This document shows, one piece after another, positions 36,618 through 44,650 of a stretch of DNA of 64,000 bases; position 1 is the first letter of the stretch; each line of letters opens with the position of its first letter. The stretch is taken from contig CAVPMW010000017.1 in NCBI GenBank assembly GCA_963706515.1, positions 310,001 through 374,000 of the forward strand. Direction: 5' to 3'. The notes beneath the pieces are model-generated. The model had not been told where the DNA came from. It made no database searches and was given only the letters and a program-made list of their open reading frames with translations. The DNA comes from CAVPMW01 sp963706515. GTDB lineage: Bacteria; Chloroflexota; Anaerolineae; Anaerolineales; UBA4823. The position numbers and the translations under genes were made by a program.

Positions 36618-36627
36618 ATTCCGGACG
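36606..36627. terminator. Perfect palindrome at the end of the kinase gene
   Basis: CGTCCGGAAT-AA-ATTCCGGACG is a perfect 10-base inverted repeat that contains the kinase stop codon. No T-tract follows directly (GGAATAATTTCC), so it is a possible terminator or mRNA-end hairpin rather than a classical one. Confidence 0.5.
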
Positions 36628-36693
36628 GAATAATTTCCGGGAGAACTGTGCCGGCTTCTGCGGCGGCTTAGTGGGGTTATAATAACCGCCGAA

Positions 36694-38244
36694 ATGAATC
36701 TAACTCAACGCATAACCGCGACAGCCGGGCGCGTGGGACGGCTGCCCTGGCACCTGCTTGTCCCGCTGGTCTTTGTGGCGGTAATGCTGCTTTTCTATCC
36801 CTTCCAGAGTGTTTTTGAATTTGATTCGGACGAAGGCATCAACCTGATGAAAGGTATGATGGTTCTGCGCGGCTATCCCCTTTATTCACAAATCTGGAGC
36901 GACCAGCCGCCGCTGTTCACCTGGTTGCTGGCTGGTGCATTCCGGCTGTTCGGCATGCAGGTTAATACCGGGAGAATATTGGTGCTGGTCTTCTCCGGCA
37001 TCCTGCTGGGCGCTGCCTTTTACTTTTTACGGGTTAATTGGGGAACGCTGCATGCGGTTATTGGGGTTGGGTTGCTCTGCCTGGTGCCGTATTTCCTGAG
37101 ATTAAGTGTGGCAACTATGATCGGTTTACCGGCAATCAGCCTGGCCATGCTATCGCTGGCTGCGCTTGCTGCCTGGCACCGGAGCCACCGTATTGGGTGG
37201 CTGGTTTTCTCAGCAGTGGCATTGGCTCTATCGATACTGACCAAATTATTCACCGGTATTTTGGTGCCGGTCTTCATGGCTGGAATTTTGCTCGATGCTT
37301 ACAGCCAGGTGCGCGATCTGCACCTCTGGAAAGCGCTTCTCCGGCCTGTTATCATCTGGTCCGTGGTCTGCCTGGGTACAGCGGGAGCGATCATCGCAAT
37401 CTTTGTCGGACCAGCGACGCTGAGCCAGTTAGTCGATCCTCACCTGGCGGCGCAGAGCTCGGCGTTCTTCCAAAATTTTACAGACCGTTATCCGCTTTCC
37501 CTAAGGCTTGGAGAGGCGCTAAATATACTGATCCTGGCCGTCCTCGGGGTTATTTTCACTATTCGCCAAAAAAATTGGACGTCTTTATATCTGGTAGCCT
37601 GGATTCTCGTATGCTATATCTCCCTCTCCCGGCAGGTACCGCTCTGGTACCACCAGGTTCTTCTCCTCACAATACCAGCAGCATTACTGGCAGCGATAGG
37701 CGCGGGAGAAGCCATCCGGAGCGGGGTGCGCGCCGTGAGGGAACGAAAACTCGAATGGAGCGTTGGCGTTCTGGCACTTGCCAGCCTGGGGGTGTTCGCC
37801 TGGGTTCTGGCGACACGCCTTCCGGGGATCTACCCGCAATTTACTCGCCAGCCAGTCTTTGCCCGCACGCTGGACACGTTAGATACCCGCGACGAGAAGC
37901 TGGTAGAACGCATCAAGATGTACGCACCTCGTACAAATTGGATCGTAACCGACGTGCCGATGTATGCATTCCGGGCTGGTCTACCTGTGCCACCTGGCCT
38001 GACAGTCTTTACCAATAAACGCATCCAGACCGGGGAATTGACTGAAGCGCAGGTCCAGCAGGTGATTACTGATTACCAGCCTGCATTGGTCTTGCTGGGG
38101 CGTTTTAATTACTTAAATCGGGTAAACCGTAATTCAGACCTTGCTAAATACCTGAAAGATCACTATCAGCTCGACTATCGCAAATCCCAGCACTGGCTTT
38201 TCCTGCTTAACGGTCTGAACGAAACGGAGGGCTCATCCGGGTAA
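36694..38244 (+). CDS. GT-C-fold glycosyltransferase (family 39/ArnT-like), polytopic
   Basis: An intact 516-residue membrane protein with about eleven helices. The first outer loop has 'FEFDSDEGINLMKGMMVLRG', the acidic D-x-D-E motif of GT-C enzymes that use polyprenyl-phosphate sugars, followed by 'YPLYSQIWSDQPPLFTWLLA', the family's P-P-L-F segment. The last 150 residues ('YAPRTNWIVTDVPMYAFRAG', 'LVLLGRFNY') form an outer soluble domain. It would transfer a sugar from a lipid carrier to a protein, lipid or polysaccharide outside the membrane. The acceptor is unknown. It lies between the kinase gene and the peptide/prenyltransferase locus and starts 76 bases after the kinase. Confidence 0.8.
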   Translation: MNLTQRITATAGRVGRLPWHLLVPLVFVAVMLLFYPFQSVFEFDSDEGINLMKGMMVLRGYPLYSQIWSDQPPLFTWLLAGAFRLFGMQVNTGRILVLVFSGILLGAAFYFLRVNWGTLHAVIGVGLLCLVPYFLRLSVATMIGLPAISLAMLSLAALAAWHRSHRIGWLVFSAVALALSILTKLFTGILVPVFMAGILLDAYSQVRDLHLWKALLRPVIIWSVVCLGTAGAIIAIFVGPATLSQLVDPHLAAQSSAFFQNFTDRYPLSLRLGEALNILILAVLGVIFTIRQKNWTSLYLVAWILVCYISLSRQVPLWYHQVLLLTIPAALLAAIGAGEAIRSGVRAVRERKLEWSVGVLALASLGVFAWVLATRLPGIYPQFTRQPVFARTLDTLDTRDEKLVERIKMYAPRTNWIVTDVPMYAFRAGLPVPPGLTVFTNKRIQTGELTEAQVQQVITDYQPALVLLGRFNYLNRVNRNSDLAKYLKDHYQLDYRKSQHWLFLLNGLNETEGSSG

Positions 38245-38292
38245 GGCGGATAGAGGGGATTTCCCCGCCGGGAACGGGGAGATTACCTCAAA

Positions 38293-38337
38293 TGTGACAA
38301 ATGTCACTTGACTTGAAAGTTCACCCTGTGTTATTTT
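38293..38337 (+). promoter_or_regulatory. Promoter of the peptide/prenyltransferase/kinase locus with CRP/FNR-like site
   Basis: TGTGACAAATGTCACT (38293-38308) fits the TGTGA-N6-TCACA pattern of the CRP/FNR family at nine of ten conserved positions. It runs into TTGACT (38308-38313), with TATTTT (38332-38337) 18 bases on as -10. A site touching the -35 is a typical class II activator position, but could also repress. About 150 bases of untranslated leader follow. Confidence 0.6.
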
Positions 38338-38497
38338 ACATTATATAAGCCTTACAGAAATGCAAGGCAATAGAGAGTTTGTTTATTGGCAAAAAAACCT
38401 TTTCCCCGGAGGTGAAGTTCGCCAAATTATTCCCCCACTGCAAAACCTAATACGAATTTAACAAAAAACTTCGAAATTTGATTCAAGGAGATACATC

Positions 38498-38707
38498 ATG
38501 ACACTCGCCCAAGTTGTCTACAACATCTCGACTGACGCAGAATTTGCCTCGCAATGGCGTTCCGATCCCGAAGCGGCGCTGGCTAACCGCGGCATGATGC
38601 TCAGCCAGGAAGAAAAGGCTTTCCTGACTCGCGGCCTGAAGCGCCACAGCCAGGAGAAAGCCACGCTGACTATTGGTCATGGAGTTGTAAACGGCAAGAG
38701 CTGGTAA
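38498..38707 (+). CDS. Small peptide precursor with Nif11/NHLP-like leader and C-terminal Trp (ComX-like candidate)
   Basis: A 69-residue protein with a strong AAGGAG site seven bases before the ATG. Residues 1-47 form an amphipathic leader, 'AQVVYNISTDAEFASQWRSD' then 'PEAALANRGMMLSQEEKAFL', which has the D-P-E-A-A-L and L-x-x-E-E pattern of Nif11/NHLP RiPP leaders. The same spacing (P-E-A-L ... helix) occurs in the ComX pheromone precursor. The last 22 residues are polar and Gly-rich ('TLTIGHGVVNGKSW') and end in Trp, the residue ComQ prenylates in ComX, where it is three or four from the end. The ComQ-like gene follows after 24 bases and a large kinase after that. No signal peptide is present, as in ComX. 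A stand-alone regulatory protein remains possible. Confidence 0.6.
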   Translation: MTLAQVVYNISTDAEFASQWRSDPEAALANRGMMLSQEEKAFLTRGLKRHSQEKATLTIGHGVVNGKSW

Positions 38708-38731
38708 TCAACTGTTTTCTGAGCAATAAAA

Positions 38732-39723
38732 TTGAATAGGGATAACCTCGCCCGGATTCACCGAAAAATTGAGACGATTTGGGCAATGTCCGGCGCGTGG
38801 CCTGATTACATCCAGGCAATGCGTCGGTCGTTGCCTTTAAATATTTCTGGGACTGAACCACCCGAACCCTGGTATCTGCTGCCCTGCCTGGTGCTGCCAG
38901 GGCGCTGGCGGCGAAGCTGATCTGGCCGACGGGGTAGCTGCCGCCTGGCTGCTTTTCCATCTGGCGGCCGGAATATTCGATACCGTTGAGGACCAGGACC
39001 CGCCGGATGCCTGGCTGCAGGAGCTCGGCCCAGCCGGGGGTCTTAATGTGGGCTGCGGGCTGTTTTTTACGGCTTGCCTGGCGCTCAACGAATACGCTGG
39101 CTTGCCTGCAACCCGCGCCGCGGCCGACTCGCTCCAGGCGGAGTTCCATAAACAAATGCTGGCGATGAGCAGCAGCCAGCACCGCGACTTGACCCTGGCG
39201 GAGATCGGCCTGGAACAGTACTGGCAGATCGCCGCTGGTAAGTCCGGCGCCTTCTTTGGTTTAGCCTGTTGGGCAGGCGCCCGCCTGGGGACCGATCGAG
39301 CCAGAGCGCCTGGAAGGCTTTCGCCAATATGGCTGCCACTTCGGCTTGCTGGTGCAGGTCCTGGACGACTTCCAGGATATCAAGGTCTCCAAGCTAACCA
39401 GCGATCCCGGGCTGCAAGACCTGCGGCGGTCATTTGCTATGGCATATGCGCTGGATGTGCTGCCGGGTGAACAACGCCGGGAGTTCCTGGAAACCATCGA
39501 GCGTGTTCGCAGCGACCCGGGTGCGCTGCAGGCCGCGATGGACCTGATCAACCAGGGCGGTGCCGACCTGTACCTGGCATTAGAGCTGGAACGGCAGCGC
39601 AGCCTGGCTCTGGCTGGCCTGGAGCAGGCAGAACCGACAACGGAAATTAAGGAAATTTTGACCCAATTTCTTCCCGACCTGCAAGACGATCTCTCCAACC
39701 CTGCTCTTGAGAACCCTGGCTGA
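38732..39723 (+). CDS. Polyprenyl synthetase family protein, ComQ-like (two frameshifts)
   Basis: About 330 residues in three frame segments that join near 38900 and near 39310. The start (TTG 38732, 'NLARIHRKIETIWAMSGAWP') leads to 'PEPWYLLPCLVLPG', then 'GVAAAWLLFHLAAGIFDTVE' and 'DQDPPDAWLQELGPAG'. The first Asp-rich motif is thus D-T-V-E-D (38979-38993), one Asp short of DDxxD. 'LLVQVLDDFQDIK' (39355 on) is a canonical second motif, followed by 'SFAMAYALDVLPGEQRREFL'. Enzymes of this fold make or transfer isoprenyl chains; ComQ uses it to prenylate the Trp of ComX. Setting between a Trp-terminal peptide and a ComP-like kinase favours peptide modification over carotenoid or quinone synthesis; no other isoprenoid gene is nearby. 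Confidence 0.7.
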
Positions 39724-39828
39724 GAAAGTTATTATTATTCTCGTTCTCCGCTCTCCTTAACGAAACGATAAGTCCGGCAACCTTACAATCCGTCTGGAAA
39801 CCCATGCAGATGTGCTAAAATCTTTATC

Positions 39829-42675
39829 ATGCGGTCGCTCCGGCGCAGCTTGGCATTGAACGTGTTTCAACGCTGGCGGACCAGCATCCCCTTTCTGCTG
39901 GCCCTGGGCACATTGCTGTATATTTTCTGGGCAGCCTGGCTGGGGATTAACAGTCCTTTCGACGGGATCACGTCCATCGATCGTAATGGTTTGATCGATG
40001 AGCTCGACCCTAGATACCCTAACGCGCAAATCTTGCAACCCAATGATATCGTCCTGGAAGTAGACGGCATCCCATATAAGGAGGCGTTTCCACCGTACGC
40101 TGGTAAACGAGCGGGCAACATCGTTCTTTTATCGATCCAACGCAACGAACAGGTGCTTCCGGTCGCAATCCAGCTAGTCACCCCTTCGATACAGGAGCTC
40201 CTCACGCGGCTGCTGCCAGTTCTGGCGGCGTTGATCTTCCTGGGTGTCGCGGCTGGCGTCCAGGCTTTCCTGCCGGCCCACGAAGCAACTAATCTGTTCT
40301 TCCTGCTCTTTGCGGCCTCGGCTATTATGCTGACAACCGGCCTGATCTCAGCATTTGGCCCCAGGTGGTTAACCGGTTTCTTCTGGTTCCTCATCCTGAT
40401 TATCGGACCGCTTGCGGTGCATTTCCATCTCCGTTTCCCACAGACAACGGAATTCCGCTACAGTCGTCCATTGCTGTATACGTTATATGGGATCGCCATC
40501 CTGGGTGGGATCCTTTATTTTTTGTCCGACCCGCTGAATATTATTACAGGTCCCTGGCAAGGCGATATCGCGGTTGGCATCGAGATCTTCCTGGCGATCA
40601 ACCTGCTCATCGTTGTCAGCCTGCTGGTCTACGTCTACCGCCACGCGACCTCTCCGGGAGTGCGCAGCAAGATCCGCATTGTCGTACTGGGCGGAGCGCT
40701 CAGCCTGATGGCTTTCGTCCAGCTCAGCATCCTGCCGGATGCGTTGCTGCACCAACCCATCATTCCCTATGCGTTTGCCTTTTTGCTGCTTTGCATCATC
40801 CCGCTCACCTACGGCTATGCAATCTTCCGCCACCGCTTGATTGAGATTGAAAAACACATCAACCGCGGCGCTACGATCATCCTCGTCTATACCTTCTTGG
40901 GGGCGACGTATTTGATCCTGTATTCGCTTATCAGCCGCTGGCTGCCGCCGACGCTTGCCGGTGGAGCGCTGGTCCTTAACACGGTGCTCGTGCTTTTTTT
41001 GGCCAGCATCTTCATTCCTGTGCAAAAAAGGGTGCAGCATCTGGTGGACACGGTTTTTTACGGCGGCTGGTATGATTATCGCTCTGCGGTCACCCAGATC
41101 TCCCAGGGGCTGGAGCAGGTTACCAATCTGCGCTCATTAGCCATTGTCCTGGCAGACCGCCTGGTCACGACCTTGAGGTTGGAAGACGGCTGCGTCTTTT
41201 TGCGCGACCTGGAGGGTGATTTTTCCGTGATCGAGGTTGCCCCACGCGATGTGCTGCGTGAGCCAGGGCCGACCCGATTTACCAACCTTCCCCGCAGCAG
41301 CCTGACATTCCTGCTCAAGATGGGCGACGAGGTAGGCCGCTCCTCGCTGCGGGATGCCATGGCAGAGGTCACATTTACCGCGGAAGAACGCGAGCTGCTC
41401 AATACCGAACAGGACCATCTATGGGTTCCGGTGATCGGGCATGCCCAGGTGCAGGGCATGCTCGCTTTGGGACCCAAGTACGGCGGCGACATCTTCAGCA
41501 ATGAAGATATCGACATCCTGCGCATCATCGCCCGCCAGATCGGCCCGCTGGTAGAAAATATCCACCTGCTCACCCAGCTCCGCCAGCATGCAGCCGAGCT
41601 GGAAGTGCGCGTGGAGGAACGTACAGTAGAGCTGTATACTGCCAAAACCCGGGTAGAAGCCATCCTGGCCAGTGTAGGAGACGGCGTGATCGTCACCGAC
41701 CTGGATGGGACGATCGTGACAGTGAACGGCGCTTATGTGGAACAGTCCGGTGAGCAGGCTACGGAGTTGATCGGCAAGCAATTTTATGACCTCCTTGCCA
41801 AGCAGAATGACGCGAACATCCTGGCGGATATGCGCTCTATTTTGCAGCAAGGGCGGGTATGGATCGGAGAGCTGATAAGCCAGCACAAAGACGGCGGGCA
41901 GTACGACATCCAATTAACTGTAGCGCCCGTCCGCGACCAAAACGGGAACATGGTGGGTTTCGTCGGCAGCCAGCGGGATATTACCCGCCAAAAGGAGCTG
42001 GCCCGGCTTAAGGATGTTTTCGTTTCGGATGTCTCACACGAGCTGCGGACACCGACCAGCAATATCAGCCTGTACTTAGAGCTGCTGCAGGAAGCGCCGC
42101 CAGAAAAATACAGGCACTACATGCAGGTGCTGATTGAACAGAGCCAGCTCTTGCGCAAATTAGTCGAGGATATCCTTGACCTCTCGCGCCTGACCATGGG
42201 AAAGGCGCGGCGGATTGAATTTTCCCCGGTAGACCTGAATGAGCTGACCCAGCAGGTGATCACCGCCCACCAGGCCGCGGCCGACATATCGGCATTGGAC
42301 TTGCGCTTTGAGCCATGCCCCAACCTTTCTCCGGTATTTGGCGAACCCAACCAGTTGGGCCGCCTGATCACCAATTTAGTGGCGAATGCCCTGCGCTATA
42401 CGATGCAGGGAGAAGTGATCGTCCGCACTTTCCAGGTTGACCATTCCATTTGTCTCGAAGTTAAGGATACGGGGATTGGAATCGACCCGGAAGATCGCCC
42501 CCACCTGTTTGAGCGTTTTTACCGGGGCCGCCGGGTTCGCCAATCCTACATTCCAGGGACCGGGCTGGGCCTGGCTATCGTCAAAGAGATCGTTGACCTG
42601 CACGGCGCAGAAATCGACGTCGAATGCGAAGAGCGGAAAGGCTCTAAATTCACAGTTCGCTTCCCTTGTGAATAA
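39829..42675 (+). CDS. Polytopic sensor histidine kinase with PDZ-like outer domain, GAF and PAS domains
   Basis: An intact 948-residue kinase. Helix 1 (about 19-40) is followed by an outer segment to about residue 118 with 'ILQPNDIVLEVDGIP', a PDZ-type ligand-binding loop. Eight or nine further helices run to about 400 ('LLPVLAALIFLGVAAGVQAF' to 'LVLNTVLVLFLASIFIP'). A GAF-like domain (about 430-585), a short coiled coil ('LRQHAAELEVRVEERTVEL') and a PAS domain (about 605-725, 'AILASVGDGVIVTDLDGTIV') come next. HisKA has 'FVSDVSHELRTPTSN' with His737, and HATPase_c has Asn853, 'DTGIGI' and 'GTGLGLAIV'. PDZ plus many helices recalls ComP, the receptor of prenylated ComX, though ComP has no GAF or PAS. 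It follows the ComQ-like gene by 105 bases; an HD-GYP regulator follows. Confidence 0.88.
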   Translation: MRSLRRSLALNVFQRWRTSIPFLLALGTLLYIFWAAWLGINSPFDGITSIDRNGLIDELDPRYPNAQILQPNDIVLEVDGIPYKEAFPPYAGKRAGNIVLLSIQRNEQVLPVAIQLVTPSIQELLTRLLPVLAALIFLGVAAGVQAFLPAHEATNLFFLLFAASAIMLTTGLISAFGPRWLTGFFWFLILIIGPLAVHFHLRFPQTTEFRYSRPLLYTLYGIAILGGILYFLSDPLNIITGPWQGDIAVGIEIFLAINLLIVVSLLVYVYRHATSPGVRSKIRIVVLGGALSLMAFVQLSILPDALLHQPIIPYAFAFLLLCIIPLTYGYAIFRHRLIEIEKHINRGATIILVYTFLGATYLILYSLISRWLPPTLAGGALVLNTVLVLFLASIFIPVQKRVQHLVDTVFYGGWYDYRSAVTQISQGLEQVTNLRSLAIVLADRLVTTLRLEDGCVFLRDLEGDFSVIEVAPRDVLREPGPTRFTNLPRSSLTFLLKMGDEVGRSSLRDAMAEVTFTAEERELLNTEQDHLWVPVIGHAQVQGMLALGPKYGGDIFSNEDIDILRIIARQIGPLVENIHLLTQLRQHAAELEVRVEERTVELYTAKTRVEAILASVGDGVIVTDLDGTIVTVNGAYVEQSGEQATELIGKQFYDLLAKQNDANILADMRSILQQGRVWIGELISQHKDGGQYDIQLTVAPVRDQNGNMVGFVGSQRDITRQKELARLKDVFVSDVSHELRTPTSNISLYLELLQEAPPEKYRHYMQVLIEQSQLLRKLVEDILDLSRLTMGKARRIEFSPVDLNELTQQVITAHQAAADISALDLRFEPCPNLSPVFGEPNQLGRLITNLVANALRYTMQGEVIVRTFQVDHSICLEVKDTGIGIDPEDRPHLFERFYRGRRVRQSYIPGTGLGLAIVKEIVDLHGAEIDVECEERKGSKFTVRFPCE

Positions 42676-42779
42676 GAACCTGTCCGAAAATACGAAGGGT
42701 TCCGATATTGTGGTGTGTGCGGCTTCGCCGCACACACCACAATATCGGTTCTCCCATCCATTTTAGGAGAGATACTAAA
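42676..42779. repeat. Hairpin repeat family A, copy 2 (long form)
   Basis: It starts one base after the kinase stop. Outer arms are GAACCTGTCCGAAAATACGA and CCATTTTAGGAGAGATAC. The core 42702-42723 pairs perfectly with 42727-42748 (22 pairs, TTC loop). Arms differ from copy 3 by changes that are matched in both strands (CCGATATTG against CCAATTTTG). Confidence 0.85.
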
Positions 42780-42789
42780 GTCAATCGTG

Positions 42790-43782
42790 ATGGAAAAGCA
42801 GACTATCCTGGTAGTCGAAGATAACTCAGCTACCATCGAGGCGTTGCAGGCTATTCTGGAGCTGGATGGCTTCCAGGTGTACCCGGCTGTGCATGGCCAG
42901 CAGGCGCTGGAGATCCTGCGCGTCGAGCCTGTTGACCTGATCCTGGCCGATATTTCAATGCCGGTTATGGATGGGTTTGAGCTCTACGAGCAAGTACGCA
43001 AACAGCCAGAGTGGATCGGGTTACCTTTCATCTTCCTCACTGCCCGCGGTGAGCGCTCCGATGTGTTTAAAGGCAAAGAGCTCGGCGCAGAGGATTATCT
43101 GGTCAAACCGATCACCCGCCAGGAGTTACTGGCCTCGGTGCGCTCGCGGCTGGAGCGCAACCGGGTGGTCATGCTGGCGCAGATGGAACAATCTTATGTG
43201 GCTGCTTTAAGCTTGCTGGCGAATGCCATTGAGCAGCGCGGGCGGACTTCGCCGACAGATGTCGAGCAGGTAGTGGAGTATGCGCTTGCGATCAGTGTGC
43301 AGCTGAACGCGGGGGAGGTAATCGAAAAAGCGCTGCACTTTGGCGGCATTTTGCATGATATTGGTAAGATCCTGGTCCGTGATGAAATCCTCTCCAAGAT
43401 TGCTGCCCTGGACGAAGATGAATGGGCTGAGCTGCGCCTGCATCCAGTATTGGGTGTCAGGCTGATCGAAAATATCCCCTATCTGGCTCAGGCTATCCCG
43501 GTGATCCGCCATCATCATGAGCGCTGGGATGGTAGAGGCTATCCGGATGGATTATCCGGTGAGCAAATTCCCCTGGAAGCGCGCATCATGGCAGTAGCCG
43601 ATACGCTGGATGCCATGCTTACCTCGCGTTATTACCGCCAGGCGCTCACTCCTGACGAGGCTTACCAGGAAATTGTTGCAGCCAGCGGGAGTCGCTTCGA
43701 CCCGCAGGTAGTCTCAGCATTCCTGGCTGCCTGGGAGAACATCTACCAACGGATACCTGCCACGGCAGAATCTGGGGTTTGA
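42790..43782 (+). CDS. Response regulator with HD-GYP cyclic-di-GMP phosphodiesterase domain
   Basis: An intact 331-residue protein. The receiver domain has 'TILVVEDNSATIEALQAILE', phospho-acceptor Asp54 in 'LILADISMPVMDGFE', Thr in 'FIFLTARGE' and Lys in 'DYLVKPITRQ'. The output is an HD-GYP phosphodiesterase with 'GGILHDIGKILVRDEILSKI', 'HHHERWDGRGYPDGLSGEQI' and 'LEARIMAVADTLDAM', with metal ligands and the GYP motif intact, so c-di-GMP hydrolysis is expected. A GTG at 42787 is an alternative start. The gene lies just downstream of the large kinase, separated by a hairpin repeat, and is the most likely partner by position. Confidence 0.88.
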   Translation: MEKQTILVVEDNSATIEALQAILELDGFQVYPAVHGQQALEILRVEPVDLILADISMPVMDGFELYEQVRKQPEWIGLPFIFLTARGERSDVFKGKELGAEDYLVKPITRQELLASVRSRLERNRVVMLAQMEQSYVAALSLLANAIEQRGRTSPTDVEQVVEYALAISVQLNAGEVIEKALHFGGILHDIGKILVRDEILSKIAALDEDEWAELRLHPVLGVRLIENIPYLAQAIPVIRHHHERWDGRGYPDGLSGEQIPLEARIMAVADTLDAMLTSRYYRQALTPDEAYQEIVAASGSRFDPQVVSAFLAAWENIYQRIPATAESGV

Positions 43783-43815
43783 TGCGGGTTATCCTTCTCA
43801 AAACAATTGCAGCTA

Positions 43816-43924
43816 AGCAAACCGCCAAAAGTATTTTAAGTACATAGGAGCATAAAATGGCGGTTTACCCCAGTGATTGGCCGTCTGGGTGTCAATTTTT
43901 GTAAAAATACTTTCGGCCAATCAC
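43816..43924. repeat. Palindromic repeat family F, copy 2, with nested hairpin
   Basis: GCAAACCGCCAAAAGTATTT ... GGAGCATAAAATGGCGGTTT matches copy 1 at 20660-20723. Here GTGATTGGCCG (43873-43883) pairs with CGGCCAATCAC (43914-43924), and AAAAGTATTTT with AAAATACTTT, so the whole element can fold on itself. It fills the gap between the HD-GYP and HAD genes. Confidence 0.65.
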
Positions 43925-43940
43925 ATAGCAGGTAAATAAA

Positions 43941-44616
43941 ATGGGAAATCACCCCGGAAATCGGGAGAATTATGCTGTTCTTTGGGACATGGATGGTGTG
44001 CTGGTTGATACGGGGGAGTTCCACTACCAGTCCTGGGCAGAAACCCTGTCCAGCTATGGCATCGCTTTAGATCGGGAGACATTCCGTCGCTCGTTCGGCA
44101 TGAATAACGCCGGGACGCTCGCAGCCTTCCTTGGCTACCCGCCTGAGCCGGATGAATTGGTACGCATTGTGGACGATAAAGAGCGCAGCGTTTCTTAAGG
44201 CAATTGCCGGGAAAGCCAGGCTGCTTCCGGGCGTGCTGCGCACATTGCGGCTGCTAAAAGCGGAAGGAGTGCCGATGGCGATTGCTTCCTCTGCTCCGGA
44301 TGCGAACATCCAGGCGCTGGTCAAAGAGCTGCGCTTGCAGGACTATTTCGCAGCGATCCTCTCCGGATCGGAAATGCCCGGAAAACCCGATCCGGCTGTA
44401 TTCCTGGCAGCCGCCCGCCGGTTGGAATTTCCCCCTGAGCGGTGTGTGGTCGTCGAAGATTCCGTCGCCGGAGTGGAAGCCGCCAGGCGGGCCGGGATGA
44501 AATGCATCGCGGTGACTACCACCAACCCCGGGGAAGCTCTTCAAGAGGCTGACCGGGTGGTGCGCAGCCTGGCTGATCTGGAAGAAGGCGCCTTCCGTAG
44601 CCTGGCAGCAGGCTGA
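43941..44616 (+). CDS. HAD-superfamily phosphatase/beta-phosphoglucomutase-like (one frameshift)
   Basis: About 225 residues once a shift near 44195 is corrected ('VDDKER' into 'FLKAIAGKARLLPGVLR'). Motif I is 'VLWDMDGVLVDTGEFHYQSW', with the nucleophile and general acid Asp residues. Motif II is 'PMAIASSAPD' (Ser), motif III Lys lies in 'SEMPGKPDPAVFLAAARRL', and motif IV is 'CVVVEDSVAGVEAARRAGM'. The cap size and 'FHYQSW' are those of the beta-PGM/GPP-like subfamily I, which act on phosphosugars or related small phosphates. No sugar operon is adjacent, so the substrate is open. It converges with the fumarase gene, 34 bases between stops. Confidence 0.8.
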
Positions 44617-44650
44617 GAGAGAAATTTTATCAGCGAGCTTCCTGGTGCGA

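Noticed and set aside
37038..38018. 326-codon plus-strand ORF inside the GT39-like gene
   Set aside because: Alternative frame of a membrane protein gene; no hydrophobic helices or motif.
38732..39723. ComQ-like gene considered as an ordinary GGPP synthase for carotenoids or quinones
   Set aside because: Not excluded, but no other isoprenoid gene is nearby, the first Asp motif is altered, and the context is a Trp-ending peptide and a sensor kinase; kept as the main alternative.
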